The notes under the pieces are model-generated. The model searched no databases and was not told the DNA's origin. It was given only the letters and a program-made list of their open reading frames with translations. A DNA stretch of 64,000 nucleotides from Epiperipatus broadwayi (taxonomy: Eukaryota > Onychophora > Udeonychophora > Euonychophora > Peripatidae): the NCBI GenBank assembly GCA_028023455.1, contig JAQFVV010012441.1, forward strand, positions 1,983,911 to 2,047,910. The letters are read 5' to 3'. Below are positions 12,308 to 24,489 of the stretch, in pieces; position 1 is the first letter of the stretch; each line of letters begins with the position of its first letter. A program made the translations under genes and the position numbers.

Positions 12308-12892
12308 CTCACACACATATATAGTCAGTGCTCAGCTTTATATTAAGATAGCCAATCTTCATACTTTAATGGACAGGCTTCAAACTATTCCAACTCACAA
12401 CTCTTCAGCCTTCCATTTCATTGAAAATCTGATGGTGGAACATTCAAAACCCTTGTTAGTGCTAAGGTTGTCATCCTACCCATGTTGACATATTAGTCAT
12501 TCTGACCCCTCATGTAAAGGAGAATAATCCATTTATATGTACATATGCGAGGGGTTCGAATTCCACATATATTACATATATAAATGCAGGTTTAAGCCTG
12601 TATAATGTATTAATTTATATAAATAGTGTGTAAAAGGTCTACCCATCACTCGCATATGTACGTATAAATGGATTATTCTCCTGTACATGAGGGGTCAGAA
12701 TGACTAATATGTCAACATAGGTAGGATGACAACCTTGGTACTAACAAGGGCTTTGAACGTTCCACCATCAGATTTTCAATGAAATGGAAGGCTGAAGAGT
12801 TGAGAGTTGGAATAGTTTGAAGCCTGTCCATTAAAGTATGAAGATTGGCTATGTTAATATAAAGCTGAGCACTGACTATATATATGGGTGAG

Positions 12893-12957
12893 GATAGTAA
12901 TCTAGACCAACTGATGATTGGTGGTTTAGTATGAAATACGTATATTGGTGATTATTT
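12893..12957 (+). ncRNA. Hammerhead ribozyme, HHR-A (plus, stem II damaged)
   Basis: CTGATGA at 12911-12917 and GAAA at 12933-12936 are intact. The palindromic ATACGTAT gives a stem III of about three pairs. Stem I forms exactly as in the facing copy (ACCAA:TTGGT, AGTAATC:GATTATT). Stem II (TTGGT versus AGTAT) has a G-G clash, so activity of this copy is doubtful. Confidence 0.65.
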
Positions 12958-13668
12958 ATCTTTTCAACATGTGTGTGATCAGGTGGGTCAGCAATATGAG
13001 ATGGTACTGTGAGTAGTGCGGCCTGTAAAAGTCTGAGTTGGAATTCAGTTAAAGTAAAAATAAATCGTGAACGCAGTTTCTGTAGATGCATGACATCTAC
13101 CCCAGCAATAATGAAACCTCCATTCTATTACAATCAATTTATTAGTTTTTATAGTTGATACATTGCTACTAGCCAAATTATATTGTCATTACTTTCTTTA
13201 TATATTTAAAAAACGACAATATAACTTTCTACTTGATACTAAGAAAATATTACGTTTCGGTTGATATTTTTTATTTTAAAATTGTATTGTTGAAATAGAT
13301 ATTTAAAAATATGATTAAGAAATAAACAAATTAAAATTGAATAATCAGTTTAATTAGCATTTATAAATCATTTGTACCTGTTTTAAAAATTTTAAACTTT
13401 TGTAATATATATAATATCTACATTTTAAAGCAAATTTTTGTTATTTCTTATGAAAGATATCATTTGTAAATATTTTATTCATACTTTTCAAAGTTTGTTT
13501 TATTTTACTGAATTCATAACAAACATTTTTATAATATGCCAATTTTTTATCATTTTTATTTGACCATTATTAAGAAATCTACAATATAAATAAAATATCT
13601 GTAATCCAAAATAAAAAAATGGAATTATATATCACATGAATCCACTTCTTTTTTAAGCTTGCATGATA

Positions 13669-13977
13669 TAAACAAAGAGCTTTGCTAACTGCTCAACAAG
13701 CTTTGAGATAAATGCTTACCAAGAGAAAGCATTTAAAATATTTCCATCTGAACCCCCCCCCCCTGACCAATGGTTTCATGCTTTTGTCTCTCCTCAGAAA
13801 GCCACTAGGATAGATTTAGTATCTGAAGCTATCCTAGCGCCTCTCTGAGGGTGACAAAAGCATGAAACCATTAAACAGGGGATGGGGGGTGGTTTTCAGG
13901 TGGAGATATTTTAAACTTTCTCTTGCTAAGCATTTATCTCAAAACTTGTTGAGCAATTAGCAAAGCTCTTTGTTTAT
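13669..13977. mobile_element. Foldback element (MITE-like)
   Basis: Nearly the whole 309 bp is one inverted repeat. ATAAACAAAGAGCTTTGCT at the left end matches AGCAAAGCTCTTTGTTTAT at the right, and the arms continue inward (AAGCATTTA, TGGTTTCATGCTTTTGTC) to a GGATAG...CTATCC tip near 13809-13836. A C-run near 13748 in the left arm faces a G-rich stretch near 13882 in the right arm. It has no coding capacity. Confidence 0.85.
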
Positions 13978-14580
13978 CTGTAATCCACTTTGATTTATTT
14001 TTTATTATTCTCCCAACATGCATTTTAAAAGTTAAAACACTTTTCAATTAACAGGTTTTGAAAAGATAAATGACTGTAGAAATATTTATAAATTTTAAAT
14101 ACTAGAATACATTTGTAAAAAAAAATGGATGATTTGATTATTGGATTTTAAATTTTGTTTGAATAATATCCTAGTAAATGGATGACTGCTTCTCTCCTAA
14201 AGTGGCCTGCAATCCTATTTTGAAAGCACATGTGTTCCATATTAACATAGTTTAGCTATTTATAATGAAAATTTTAAGGTGCTACCATGTCTAGATTATG
14301 AGTTCTAACATGATGTAACAGTATGTTCTTTTTCTTCATAGAAGACCTTCAATATACCTGCCATCATAAAATCCTGAAAACTCTTAAAAACATTCTTGCA
14401 GCCCATCCATAGTTTGAATCATTTCAAATGCTTCAATACAGTTTTTCTCATTTTGAAGGAAAATGCATTGTTAGCACATTGTTCCATATGAAACACACTG
14501 TCACATTTCATGTAATAACTTATGATTCAGATACACTAATGCCCAAAAATGTCTATGGTAAATAAGAAAATTATCATGCT
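13978..14580. other. Non-coding, upstream of exon 1
   Basis: No repeat or gene recognised. This is the candidate upstream regulatory region of the gene starting at 14718. Confidence 0.4.
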
Positions 14581-14717
14581 GTATATATATATATATGTAT
14601 TAATTTATAGGTGGCGCTGTAGGAAGCTTGGAGACGAAGACAGCAGCCATCTCGCCATTCATATAGATTGCATATATGATTGTATTTTCTTTTTTGTAAT
14701 CATTTTTTAGAAACACA
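14581..14717 (+). promoter_or_regulatory. Candidate core promoter and 5' leader
   Basis: A TA-repeat at about 14582-14596 is followed about 30 bases later by an unusually GC-rich leader for this window (GGTGGCGCTGTAGGAAGC from about 14611). It contains GCAGCCATCT near 14644, matching the animal YY1-type GCCATCTT/AAGATGGC motif that often sits near transcription starts. The leader runs to the ATG at 14718 without an earlier in-frame start. The assignment rests on position and composition only. Confidence 0.4.
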
Positions 14718-14775
14718 ATGGAAAGAACACTTGTAATTATCTGTATAATTCTATTCAGTTATAAAAGCACTTGTG
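14718..14775 (+). CDS. Exon 1: signal peptide of secreted mucin-like protein
   Basis: The exon reads MERTLVIICIILFSYKSTC and then the first base of the next codon, ending at a strong donor, GTAAGT (from 14776). The peptide is a textbook signal sequence: short charged start, about ten hydrophobic residues, then a small polar end. The ATG has A at -3 and G at +4. The exon ends after one base (phase 1). The acceptor at 51460 opens an exon whose frame requires exactly that phase, and the joined codon is GAT (Asp). Exon 1 is too short to be found by frame length alone. The link to exon 2 is inferred from phase, signal-peptide logic and strand; another small exon inside the intron cannot be excluded. 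Confidence 0.65.
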
Positions 14776-14819
14776 GTAAGTAGACTTATTAAAATAATAT
14801 TATTTTTTTGTTATTATTC

Positions 14820-15960
14820 AATGATTTGGGTTGATTTATTCAAATCTGTTTTTTTTCCTATGCCATCTTAATTGATTTTATTCTATATAATTTATTGATA
14901 TTTGCAACTATATCTTCTGATTATTTTAGAACTTTTTATTTTTCAATAAAACTTTTATTAATTGATGTGATGTTATTTTTTTAGTCAAACTAGGCATATC
15001 AAACTGGTGAATCATAGGTGAATTACTTACAAAATCATTTTTTCTGTTATAATATTTTGAGAAAAAAAAAAGGACACTAAGCCAGAAATAATGATTTAAA
15101 CACTCAATTTATTCCTTTTCAGATGCCATTTATAGTTACAATATAGATGCATTGACTTCTATATGAGTATTGCAATTAGTAAAATGTCTATATCATAATC
15201 TTCAGGGTACAATCGAATCTAATCAATCATAAACTATGTTTAAGTTTTCAGTGTTAATTTAAAATAAAGTGTAGTAGTATTTAGCTGTTCATGTGATCAA
15301 AATTGTATGCAGCATGCACACCCATGTCATTTATGGTAGCCTGTATTTATACCTGCTTGCTAGTAATTGGTAATTTCTAAGGCTTACATCAATATTTCCA
15401 AATATAATCCAATGCCATGCACAACTAATGTAACGAAGACACAATCTTGTTTTTTATTATGTTTTATTGGCAATAGTATTACAACAGTGGTTTTTTATTT
15501 AATAAGTTTAGTTTTAATTTGTAAATAATTATATAAATACCTTTCTACAAAAGATTCTCATTAAAATACATTTATTCATCCAATAATATTTTTCTAAGAC
15601 AACAAGAAAAAGAAAAATTGCTGAAGAAGGAAAAAAAAAGAATTGAATTACTTTTGTATTAAAACAAAGAATAAAATTGAGTGCATTATTTGTAAAAAAA
15701 CGTTTAGAGTTTCCAAAGGATATAATATAAAAAGGTACAACAATAAAATTCACAAAGAATAATATTCACACTTAGAATTTTTTCATGATGAGCTAAAATT
15801 GTTGGTAATAAAATAAAACTTTATTGTATATAAAATTTATAAATATTTCAAATCATTTTATATAATTAAATATTATTGAAATTAATGTATGGATTGGAAA
15901 TGTGAATATTAGAAAACAATTTCTTTTTGTAAAGTGAGTAATTTATTTTTTTAATAATTA
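14820..15960. other. AT-rich intronic sequence, no recognised feature
   Basis: No RNA gene or repeat boundary recognised. Confidence 0.45.
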
Positions 15961-16316
15961 ATTTAACTGCAGATTACTTTAGGATTTAAGAGTTAATTTG
16001 GTCCTTGTGAATTTTCAGAACAATAAGGATGGCAGTCCATATTTTTGATAAATATACCATTCTGAGGGCTTACCAAGATGGCAGCCCATATTTCATTAAC
16101 AATCTTCTGATGTTTACAAAATTAATGTTAAATTTTAAAAAAAATGAATAAATTCTGATAAATTTAATTACCAATCTTTATTTCAATTCAAAAATAAAGT
16201 AAAAAATTCCGATAAATTTAATTGACAATCTTTATTTCAATTTTTTTACTTACTTCCTGAATATGGGTCAGTTATATTTACAAAAAATGAGTGGAGGGCC
16301 TACAATATTCCAAAAA

Positions 16317-16373
16317 TAAAAATAATAATAATAATAATAATAATAATTATTATTATTATTATTATTATTATTT
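16317..16373. repeat. AAT/ATT microsatellite, self-inverting
   Basis: A run of AAT units turns into ATT units at its midpoint, so the array is itself a perfect palindrome. Confidence 0.9.
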
Positions 16374-16965
16374 GTAAATAAGCATTTATTTTTATAGCGC
16401 TGTTTACAATTGTATTACATTCAAATATCAGCCTTTCAAACTAATTGTGCACGTGCTTTGCGAGTGTTAAATAATAAATTAATACTAACTTTTCCAATAC
16501 AAGATATAGTATTTACGCAGGAATAAAATGAATCCACTTATTCCTACAACTCAAATGCTTATATATGAGCAAATCTGAAGTACTGGCAAGGAAAGTATGA
16601 GTAAAAACCACTCACTTTAAATTACTATCTACGATGTCTGAATGAATGATGTCGGTGAAATTGTCTAGAATTTACTGAACGTCACTCTAACTGAAACTTA
16701 ATCATATGTAAATAAGCATTTATTTTTATAGTGCTGTGTTTACAATTGTATTACATTCAAATATCAGCCTTTCAAGCTAATTGTGCACGTGCTTTGCGAG
16801 TGTTAAATAATAAATGAATACTTTCCTTCCCAATACAAGATATAGTATTTATGCAGGAATAAAATAAATACTATATCTTGTATTGGAAAGGAAAGTATTC
16901 ATTTATTATTTAACACTCACAAAACATGTGCACAATTAGCTTGAAAGGCTGATATTTGAATGTAG
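16373..16965. repeat. Direct pair plus inverted partial copy
   Basis: A unit of about 155 bp starting TGTAAATAAGCATTTATTTT occurs at 16373-16530 and again at 16707-16865 with few differences. The second copy is followed at once by an inverted copy (16866-16965) of its second part, forming a palindrome centred near 16863. The unit includes TTGTGCACGTGCTTTGCGAG. Confidence 0.8.
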
Positions 16966-17017
16966 TAGCAGCAGCAGCAGCAGTAGCAGTAGCAGTAGCA
17001 GTAGTAGTAGTAGTAGC

Positions 17018-17079
<62 letters not shown>

Positions 17080-17082
17080 TAC
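16963..17082 (+). repeat. AGC/AGT/AAT trinucleotide array
   Basis: GTAGTAGCAGCAGCAG passes gradually into GTAGTAGTAG and then AATAATAAT, a microsatellite expanding through successive point changes. In one frame it gives an Ala/Val/Ile run, which is not a protein signal. Confidence 0.9.
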
Positions 17083-18139
17083 AATATTTACAGTTTATTC
17101 ATGTCATCAGTATGCAATCTGTAATGGCTTTCAAAATCATTACAAATGTTCTGAGGATCTATAATCTCCCAAAGGTCTTAGTTGTTAAATTTTAAAAAAG
17201 AATTAATGTAAAATTTAAAGAAAAGTAATAAATTTTGATAAATTTTATAAAGAATATGTCAATTTTTTTTTACTTGTATTATAATTCAGAAATCACGAGA
17301 CACTCTTAACTTTGTTGTAACTTTCAGTTCAGCATGTTCCTTTTTGACCAGTTTTTTTTTGGGGGGGAGGGTAAATAGTGATAATGATCAAAATTTGAGA
17401 TCTTCAGAAATATATTTATTTTTTTAAAATTTAACATTAATTTTATAAATGTCAGAAGATTAAAATAAAAATTGTTAATGAAATATGAGTGGCCATTTTG
17501 GTAAGCCCTTGAAACTATATATTTATCAAATTTTATCAAAAATACAGACAGCCATCTTGGTAGTTCAGAAAAGTCATAAGTACCATTAATTTCTTTAAAC
17601 ATCAATGTCTGTAAATTAAAATGTTGTTTACATTTTTTTGTAAAATAAATGCAGTTTTAAGTGAGTTATTTTAAATTCAATTTATTAATTAAATGAATCA
17701 TTAACCAGAAATTTATTGAAAAATAAATATATTATCTGAAAAACAAGTCAACATATTCTTCAAATAATTTTAGGTAAATAAAAAATGACATGCAAGAGAA
17801 CATTAAGTATGAAAAAGATTAAAAAATCACAACAATTAGGTTTTTTAATTTTTTTTTACATCTAATTGCAGTTAATAGATTGCAAAAGATGAAATTCGAT
17901 CATTAATTTGGAAGCATCAAATATGTGATTTGTGCAAACTAACAAAAGTCACAGGAGAGGGAAAAAAGTTAACATTAAGTTTCTTTGTGGAACAGAACCA
18001 AACTAGTATTAAAAAATTTAAGACATCATTATCATTTTTCAGTGGCAGCTATAAAAAATAATTTTCTATTAACATGTTATAAAATAATTAGATATTTGAA
18101 TATAAGTATAATGTAAATACTTAGGCTAGATGTAATTAA

Positions 18140-18325
18140 AGGGGATTTGAACACAGACCTTCAAGCTCTCTTCAATCATTCACTTCATCTTATATAACCG
18201 ATACACATGACCACATACACGTGAAAAAGATAAATGATCTCCAATATCCAGATTTTGTGCTCAACCAGCACTCATCAATTGGTTCACATCATATCCCCCC
18301 ATACACACATATATATATAAATATT
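18140..18325 (-). repeat. HHR-A element, truncated (minus)
   Basis: The tRNA-like end (B-box complement GGATTTGAAC at about 18143) and the hammerhead region are present; the body is missing beyond about 18325. The core reads TTGATGA (complement of 18272-18278) with AAAA in place of GAAA. Stem II GTGCT/AGCAC is intact, so this is a decayed ribozyme. Confidence 0.75.
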
Positions 18326-19855
18326 TTAAGTTTTTACTTCACAACTTCAGTTAAAAGTAAGCTATGATTATGGAGACTCAAGGTCTCCAAAAGCGCTAAG
18401 CCATATAACTTTGTAAGATTTAGACAAGCTTCACTTTTTTGCGTAAAGCGCAATCTCAATTAATTAATATATATATGATTTTCTAAACTTAGTTGAATCA
18501 TGATTGCTTTCTATAAATGAAGTCATTAGTGGAGGAATGGATATAGAGCCTTAAAAGTCTCTGATAATATATCTATTGACTGTCTTGTAAGACAGAATGT
18601 ATACCTGAGTTAAGTGACTGTCTACCAACTAAAAAATTATGAAACAATAAGAAAGAAAACATATTAAATCTATAAAGAATAAAATTCAGTAAGTCATTTC
18701 ATACAGAGGTATAGTTGCAGAAAAACCGAAATTTTGAAAAAAAACTTTCTAACTAGAAAGACTGAAATGTAAAGGAAATAAATTTTTGAATAATGTCAAA
18801 AGCATGTTATTAAAATTAGACTATAAACAATAAAAATAAAATAAAAGATGAAGTATTGAAATTGTTAGGATCTTATCTTCAATTATAATAAACTAAAATA
18901 TTTCAATATATTAATAGCTAATTAGCAATTGAAGAGCAAACTTGTAAATTTTTCATAATTTTTTCTACATTTAAAGATTCTATAAATTTTATATTTTTGT
19001 TTACATTATTTTTAGTTACGAGATAATAAACTATTTTTATTGTATAAAGATATCTCATAAATTATATGTGATTTTGACTTTATTGAATATATATTAGAAA
19101 AAATTAAGAGAGGAGGGATTAAATAGATATTAAATTCTGCCAAAGATAGCACACTAAGTAAAAGTAATTTAGATATTTTTTATCTTATCCATTATTTATG
19201 GGTGATTCGATGTATTGTTATGAAAATGAAACATGATTGAGCGTATACTCCAATTTTTTTATTAATCGCATAACGTTTTTGTCTATTAAATTACTTTAAA
19301 ATTACTGAGCAATAGTTATGTCCAGTCTTTATTAAATTCTCAATGTGATTGTATAACGTAATAGATGTAATTATGGGTTATCTAATGTACAAAAAGGGTA
19401 AAAAGTGCTTCAAAATTATGTTAGAATTCCAAGTAATTTATTAAGATATAACAAGTATTTAATAAATAATAAAGATAGTCAATCAGTCCTTCAACAGGTA
19501 AAAACACTATAGTTTAAAAATATGCTTATCTTCAAACCAAATAAGTTTATACATGCTATCCAAAATTATTTTTATGGTCAGTCCAGGTGTGTAGGAGTGA
19601 TTATTGTTAGAAAATATAACAAATACATTAGGATTATTTTATTGAGGTCATATTTTGGATAATCAAATTATTCAAATACAATGATAATAGTGGTTTTGAT
19701 AAATATCTAGTTACTGAAAAATAATGTGCTGAATATATTTAATTCTATTATTATGCTTAAATAGGGATATATCAGTGGAAGATGTGATATGTTGGATTAT
19801 TTCCATCATTTATGAATGAATGTTGAATGTATAAAAAAATTTAAACTTTATTTAA
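18326..19855. other. AT-rich intronic sequence, no recognised feature
   Basis: Nothing recognised apart from simple A/T runs. Confidence 0.5.
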
Positions 19856-19857
19856 AC

Positions 19858-20085
19858 TTTCCAAATACAAACAACTTGTTAGTAATAATACACAAGTAGA
19901 CAATACAGGTTAGTAATTACACAGTGTTTCAAGTAGTAGTATTCTCCTCTTCTTCAGGTGTTGCTGGCCTATATGCACAGTCACAATATTCGTTTAGAGG
20001 TTGAACTCGCACCTTTAGATTCTTATATATAGAATTTAAGGCAAACACTCTACCAACTGAGCTATTCTGTCAAAGCCAACATATA
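19858..20085 (-). repeat. Penelope-like 3' tail with tRNA-like module
   Basis: It follows the element at 20150-22260 on the minus strand. It reads as a tRNA-like segment with A-box TAGCTCAGTTGG (complement of 20053-20064) and B-box GAGTTCAACC (complement of 19999-20008). Then comes GGCCAGCAACAC, CTGAAGA (complement of 19951-19957), a spacer and GAAAC (around 19927). The same order and the same GGCCAGCAACACCTGAAGA block occur at 24905-26760 after another Penelope-like endonuclease fragment. The tRNA-like module and CTGAAGA block thus belong to the element 3' region or to a SINE that shares its tail. Confidence 0.75.
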
Positions 20086-20149
20086 GTAGAAATTTGATAT
20101 ATTTATATATGAGGGTTGGTTCAAATCCTCCTGAGTTCTTCAATTTTTT

Positions 20150-22260
20150 TTTAACGAGTCTAATTATTATTATTTTTTTTTCCTAAGAGCAAGATTAATT
20201 AGAGGCTTCCATACATTGTGTATTGCCACACTGGGTTAACTTATAGGATTATTTACCATTGTCATATAAGCAGCTTCCTTGAATTTTCTTCTATGAATTT
20301 TTTCCTCTTTATCCAATATCTTTGTATTTTCCCACTTAAGCATATGGTCATTAGTAGTACATACATGATCTGCTATGGTAGATACATGTTTTTTCTCTTT
20401 TAACCATTACCCTGTGCACTTTCAATCGCTGTTCAACAGGGTGACAGGTCTCACCAATGTATTTCCTTCCACATTCACATGGTATTTCATAGATGCAGTT
20501 TTTGTTCTTCAGCATTTCCAGTTTAGGCTTAGTAGAAGTAAGCATTCCTCAAAGTGTGATATGGCTTTTGAAAGCAGTTCTAATATTATATTGATTGCAG
20601 ATTTTCTTTAGTTTGTCCACAATTCCTGGTATGTATGGATACACTAACATACCAATAACTAATTTCTCTTTTGGTGTCTCTTTGTGTTGTCTATTGAAGG
20701 TTTTTCTGATGACTGCTGATGGATAACCATTCTTCAGAAGCATTTGTTCTATGTGAATCTTTTCGTTTTCCAAATCACTGGTTTCTGAACAAACCTCCTT
20801 TGCTCTGTTCCATAGTGATAGTGCAATTCCTTGTTTAATGATTCTTGTATGATTGGATATATATGCCAACTATTTGCCAGTGTGTGTTGTTTTCCTATAC
20901 ACTGTTGTTTTTACTTTGCCCTGAGGGAGTCTTGTCACAAGAACATCCAAGAATGTCAATTTTTTTGTTCTTGTTCTGATTCCATTGTGAATTTAATGTG
21001 CATCCAGAATGACTGTAATTTTACCTTGCCATGTGGCCATACCACAAATGTATCATCAACATATCGAAGCCACACTTTAGGTGGACATGGAATAGTATTT
21101 ATGGCTGTGGTTTCAAGTTCTTCCATGTAAATGTTGCTGAGCAAGGGTGACAGTGATGATCCCATGGCCATCCCTTGATTTTGTTGGAAGATTACTGAGT
21201 TATATTGAAAGTATGTTGTTGTTACACAGAATGTTAATAATTCCATTATACTAACAATAGGTAGAGTTGTTCTAGTTTGTAAACTATTATCGTCATATAA
21301 CCTTTTCCTTACAATAGACAATGCTTCATCACATGGTACATTTGTAAACAGACTTTCCACATCAAACCTTACCAATATGTCAGTTCTTTCCATTTTCATT
21401 TTCCTGACTAATTCTACAAAGTGCTTAGAATCCCTGATGAAAGACTGTGTTCTATATGCCAATGGACTAAGAACTTTGAGAAGAAATCTTGACAAATTTT
21501 GACATGGTAAATTTCTAGAACTAACAATTAAGTCTTAATGGAACATTGTTTTTATGGATTTTAGGCAGTTCATACAGGTGAGGAATCTTGCTGAAATATG
21601 AAGTTAATTTTCTTTTTTCTGAATCACTGAAATACCTGTGATGCTTCCGGAGTAATGCTTATAATTTCACCTTTGTATTTGGAATTGGATTTTTTGCTAC
21701 TTTTTTATATTGACCTGCTGTGAGAAGGCCTTGTATTTTGTTATCATAATCAGTTTTATCCATTACAACTGCAGTGTTACCTTTGTCAGCAGGAAGAATG
21801 ATTATTGACATATCCTGTTTGAGAGATTTAATAGCTTTCCTCTCATCACATGAAATGTCTGATTTCTGCTTGTGCACTTGATGATTTTCAAGTGTCCTTT
21901 TTACTCTCCAGCATAACTCTGATACTTCTTCTAGATTCAAATTTTGGGTCACCTCACCAGTGGTGGCCATTATATCTAATAGTGGGACAGTAGATGGTGT
22001 AATGACAAAATTCAAACCTTTTTCAAGAACTGATAATACCCAATCGATAAGTTGTCTAGAACTAAGATTTTTCACTGATGGTGAGGATAGACTAGTTGCA
22101 GTATTATTTTTGACTTGCCCATGTAGATTTACAAGCTTCTTCTGAAGTTCTTTTATCCTTCCATGTAACTTACAATATGTTCTGTTCACTGCTTGACAAA
22201 TTCTTGAGAAATCTTCATCTGTAACTTTGTTTTGTAGAAACTATTCCACATTTCTAATAG
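20150..22260 (-). pseudogene. Penelope-like retroelement, RT plus GIY-YIG (broken)
   Basis: This is a degenerate open region on the minus strand with the full Penelope-like order. The N-terminal region (about 22190-21800) leads to ADKGNTAVVMD near 21780. Next come RT motifs RFDVESLFTNVP (about 21360), GMAMGSSLSPLLSNIY (about 21150) and the catalytic RYVDDTFVVW (about 21050). A connector follows, then a GIY-YIG endonuclease with IYEIPCECGRKYIGET (about 20500) and the KFKEAAYMTM segment (about 20270). YVDD is intact. Stops or frameshifts lie near 21660-21500, 20955-20870, 20548 and 20350, so no product of full length can be made. The family reverse-transcribes its own RNA at nicks made by its GIY-YIG domain. 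It lies antisense inside the predicted intron. Confidence 0.92.
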
Positions 22261-22369
22261 ATTGCAATGTTTGACATACCATCATTACAAACCTTCAGAC
22301 AAATATCAGTGGAGCTTGTAATTGTTGATTATTTAGCATTGGGCTCAAAATGAATCAATGAACCATCCA

Positions 22370-23960
22370 ATAACATATATATATATAGACATGGAAAAAA
22401 AGAAAAATATATACTTATAATTTCAAAATATAAACTTTCGATTTTGCAAAAGATGTATACATGATAATTTCAGATATTCAGTGGAAATAAAAATAAATAC
22501 AAATTATTTTATAATGAAATAAACTAAAAAGAAAAAAACCCATAAAACTCAAAATAGAAATAGAAGAAAACAATTATATCAACTTCATGGATGTAAATAT
22601 TCATAACTATATATTTAACAACAAAATAAATGTTAAAATAGAAAATTAGATATCAGACACTGATAATATCTATTAAAAGTATAATAAAAAATAACATAAA
22701 AAGAGCTATAAATTTATGTTCTAACAATTAATTACTATTCTATGGTTGCTTAAGAAATTGGATATCAAACATTAATAATATCCATAGAGAAAATGTAATA
22801 AAAAAATAATAAACAGGGCTATAAATTTATATACCAACAAGTATTCTTTAGAAAATAAAATAAATATTTAAAAAAAAAGCAACTTCACAATTAATAATTG
22901 CTTACAACATATTATATATAAAAAAAATAGACAAAAAATATCTTCATAAAATAAAAAATAGAAATAAAGAAAATAATAGTTATCATGAAAAATCAAAAAC
23001 TAATAATATATATAAGTTTAAATTTTAAAAAAACATTTATATGAATACAAGAATACAATAATTTAAAAAATTAAATAAGAAATACAAACATGATATAAAA
23101 TTTAAATTTGTATATAAAAGAATATATAAATAATTTATTAATTTTAAATGAAGATAAAGAGTGAGAAACTATAGAAAATATATATGAAATAAAGCGCAAA
23201 AACTGCTATAAAACAAAGAAATAATAACTATGTGGACAATACAAAAATAAACCATAACATTTAAAAGACAAAAAATCAGTGATTTCTAAACATAAAAGAG
23301 AAAACAACATTATAATTACACAAGAAAATTTATTGAATGTACAAAAAATTGCAAAAATAATAACAAAAAGAGCTATTAAAAAATCATTATATACAAATAA
23401 ATTTATTCTTACTTTAATGTTGATAATATATATATGTTTAAATAAATAAAATAAAGATTAGATTTATAAAAATTAATTATACTGTTATAAATTGCCAAAA
23501 TATAATGCTTCAAAAAAAAAAAGTAATAATACGGATTTAACGAAAAATATAACTATTTAACACGTTTTTAAAAACGTAACAGCTAAAAAGTTTTAAGTAA
23601 AATTAGTGTTTTATTTTAATTTAACATTAAATATAATATAGAAAATAAAAATTACCGGGAATAAGCAAACGTAGATATTAATAGTAAGAATTGTAATGGA
23701 AATTTGCATATTTGTAATATATATATAAAATAGTTATGGTATGGGAATGGTAAAATCTGATTTTGATGTTATGATATTTGTTTAATTATAGGATGTATTT
23801 ATGTATAACGAAATCAAAATATAAGAAATTTAACAATAAAAACTATATAAAAATAACAAAAAAAATAATACTATAGTATTTATATTTATTTATTTTACAT
23901 ATATATTAATTTAGTTACTATTATTAGATATTATTAAATATATCACATGGTAATATCATG
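22370..23960. other. Extremely A-rich, low-complexity block
   Basis: About 1.5 kb made almost only of A and T, with A dominating the plus strand (for example 22480-23480). Short motifs recur: ATAAATTTATATACCAACA/ATAAATTTATGTTCTAACA at about 22705 and 22820, GATATCARACAYTRATAATATC at about 22650 and 22762. It looks like an old, decayed internal repeat. No gene recognised. Confidence 0.6.
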
Positions 23961-24007
23961 TCTGCTTGCCACGTCTATAATTTTGATCAAATTTAGACTG
24001 GAAAAAC

Positions 24008-24023
24008 GGGGGGGGAGGGGGGG
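24008..24023 (+). repeat. G-run, possible G-quadruplex
   Basis: Eight G, one A, seven G in a very AT-rich setting. The run is long enough to supply four G-tracts of three on the plus strand. Confidence 0.6.
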
Positions 24024-24489
24024 TCAATTTTCAATCAGGCTTAAAGATTTTCATTCATTTAGTTGACCAATAGCCAATCTAGCCAGCCATTTAATATTGG
24101 TTGGTAAATTATATATGACTTTTCAAAACTAGAGGATAAAACAATGATAAAAAAAAAAATCAAATTGTCACTACTAGCATTAGTAAGCATGGTAATGCTT
24201 TCTTCTTTACTGTTTCTTCATAAGAGGATATTAGAGATGACTTTTTCTGGCAATGGAGTATCTGAAGGCTGTTATGCTTATGTCTATATTAGATATTATT
24301 TAGATTATTTAATTATTTTTTATCCTAGATAACTAGCTTAAGGACTTCATTGTGTCTCTATTAATTTACTCTATTATGGTAAGAAAAAAAAACCTACATG
24401 ATCTGTCTTATATTAATAAAATGATATCCTATAGTAAAAAAAATAAGATTTTCTGATAATTAAAACAAATTGAAATAACCTTAATTGTG

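Larger units (their letters stand above)
12105..13050. mobile_element. HHR-A inverted dimer
   Basis: Two near full-length HHR-A units face each other. The minus-oriented unit lies at about 12165-12549 and the plus-oriented one at about 12648-13035. From the outside in, each arm shows the tRNA-like end, the hammerhead, the conserved body, and a leader with GGATTATTCTCC and ATGAGGGGTCAGAATGAC. The spacer holds a further tail segment (about 12552-12612: B-box, ATATATTACATATATAAATG, TTTAAGCCTG) that is the inverse of the left flank (12105-12165). The unit, including this tail, is about 450 bp. Transcription through the locus would give a hairpin of nearly 400 bp per arm. Confidence 0.8.
15980..17575. 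mobile_element. Large composite inverted repeat
   Basis: The left arm (about 16010-16150, with GGGCTTACCAAGATGGCAGC and CATTAACAATCTTCTG) is matched in inverted orientation by about 17420-17570 (CAGAAGATT..., TTGGTAAGCCCTT, GCCATCTTGGTAG). The 1.3 kb between the arms holds two direct repeats, an inverted repeat and two trinucleotide microsatellites (separate entries). No transposase is visible. It is probably a non-autonomous foldback DNA element. Confidence 0.6.

Noticed and set aside
16956-17195. Ala/Val/Ile-rich open frame
   Set aside because: It is the translated trinucleotide microsatellite, not a gene.
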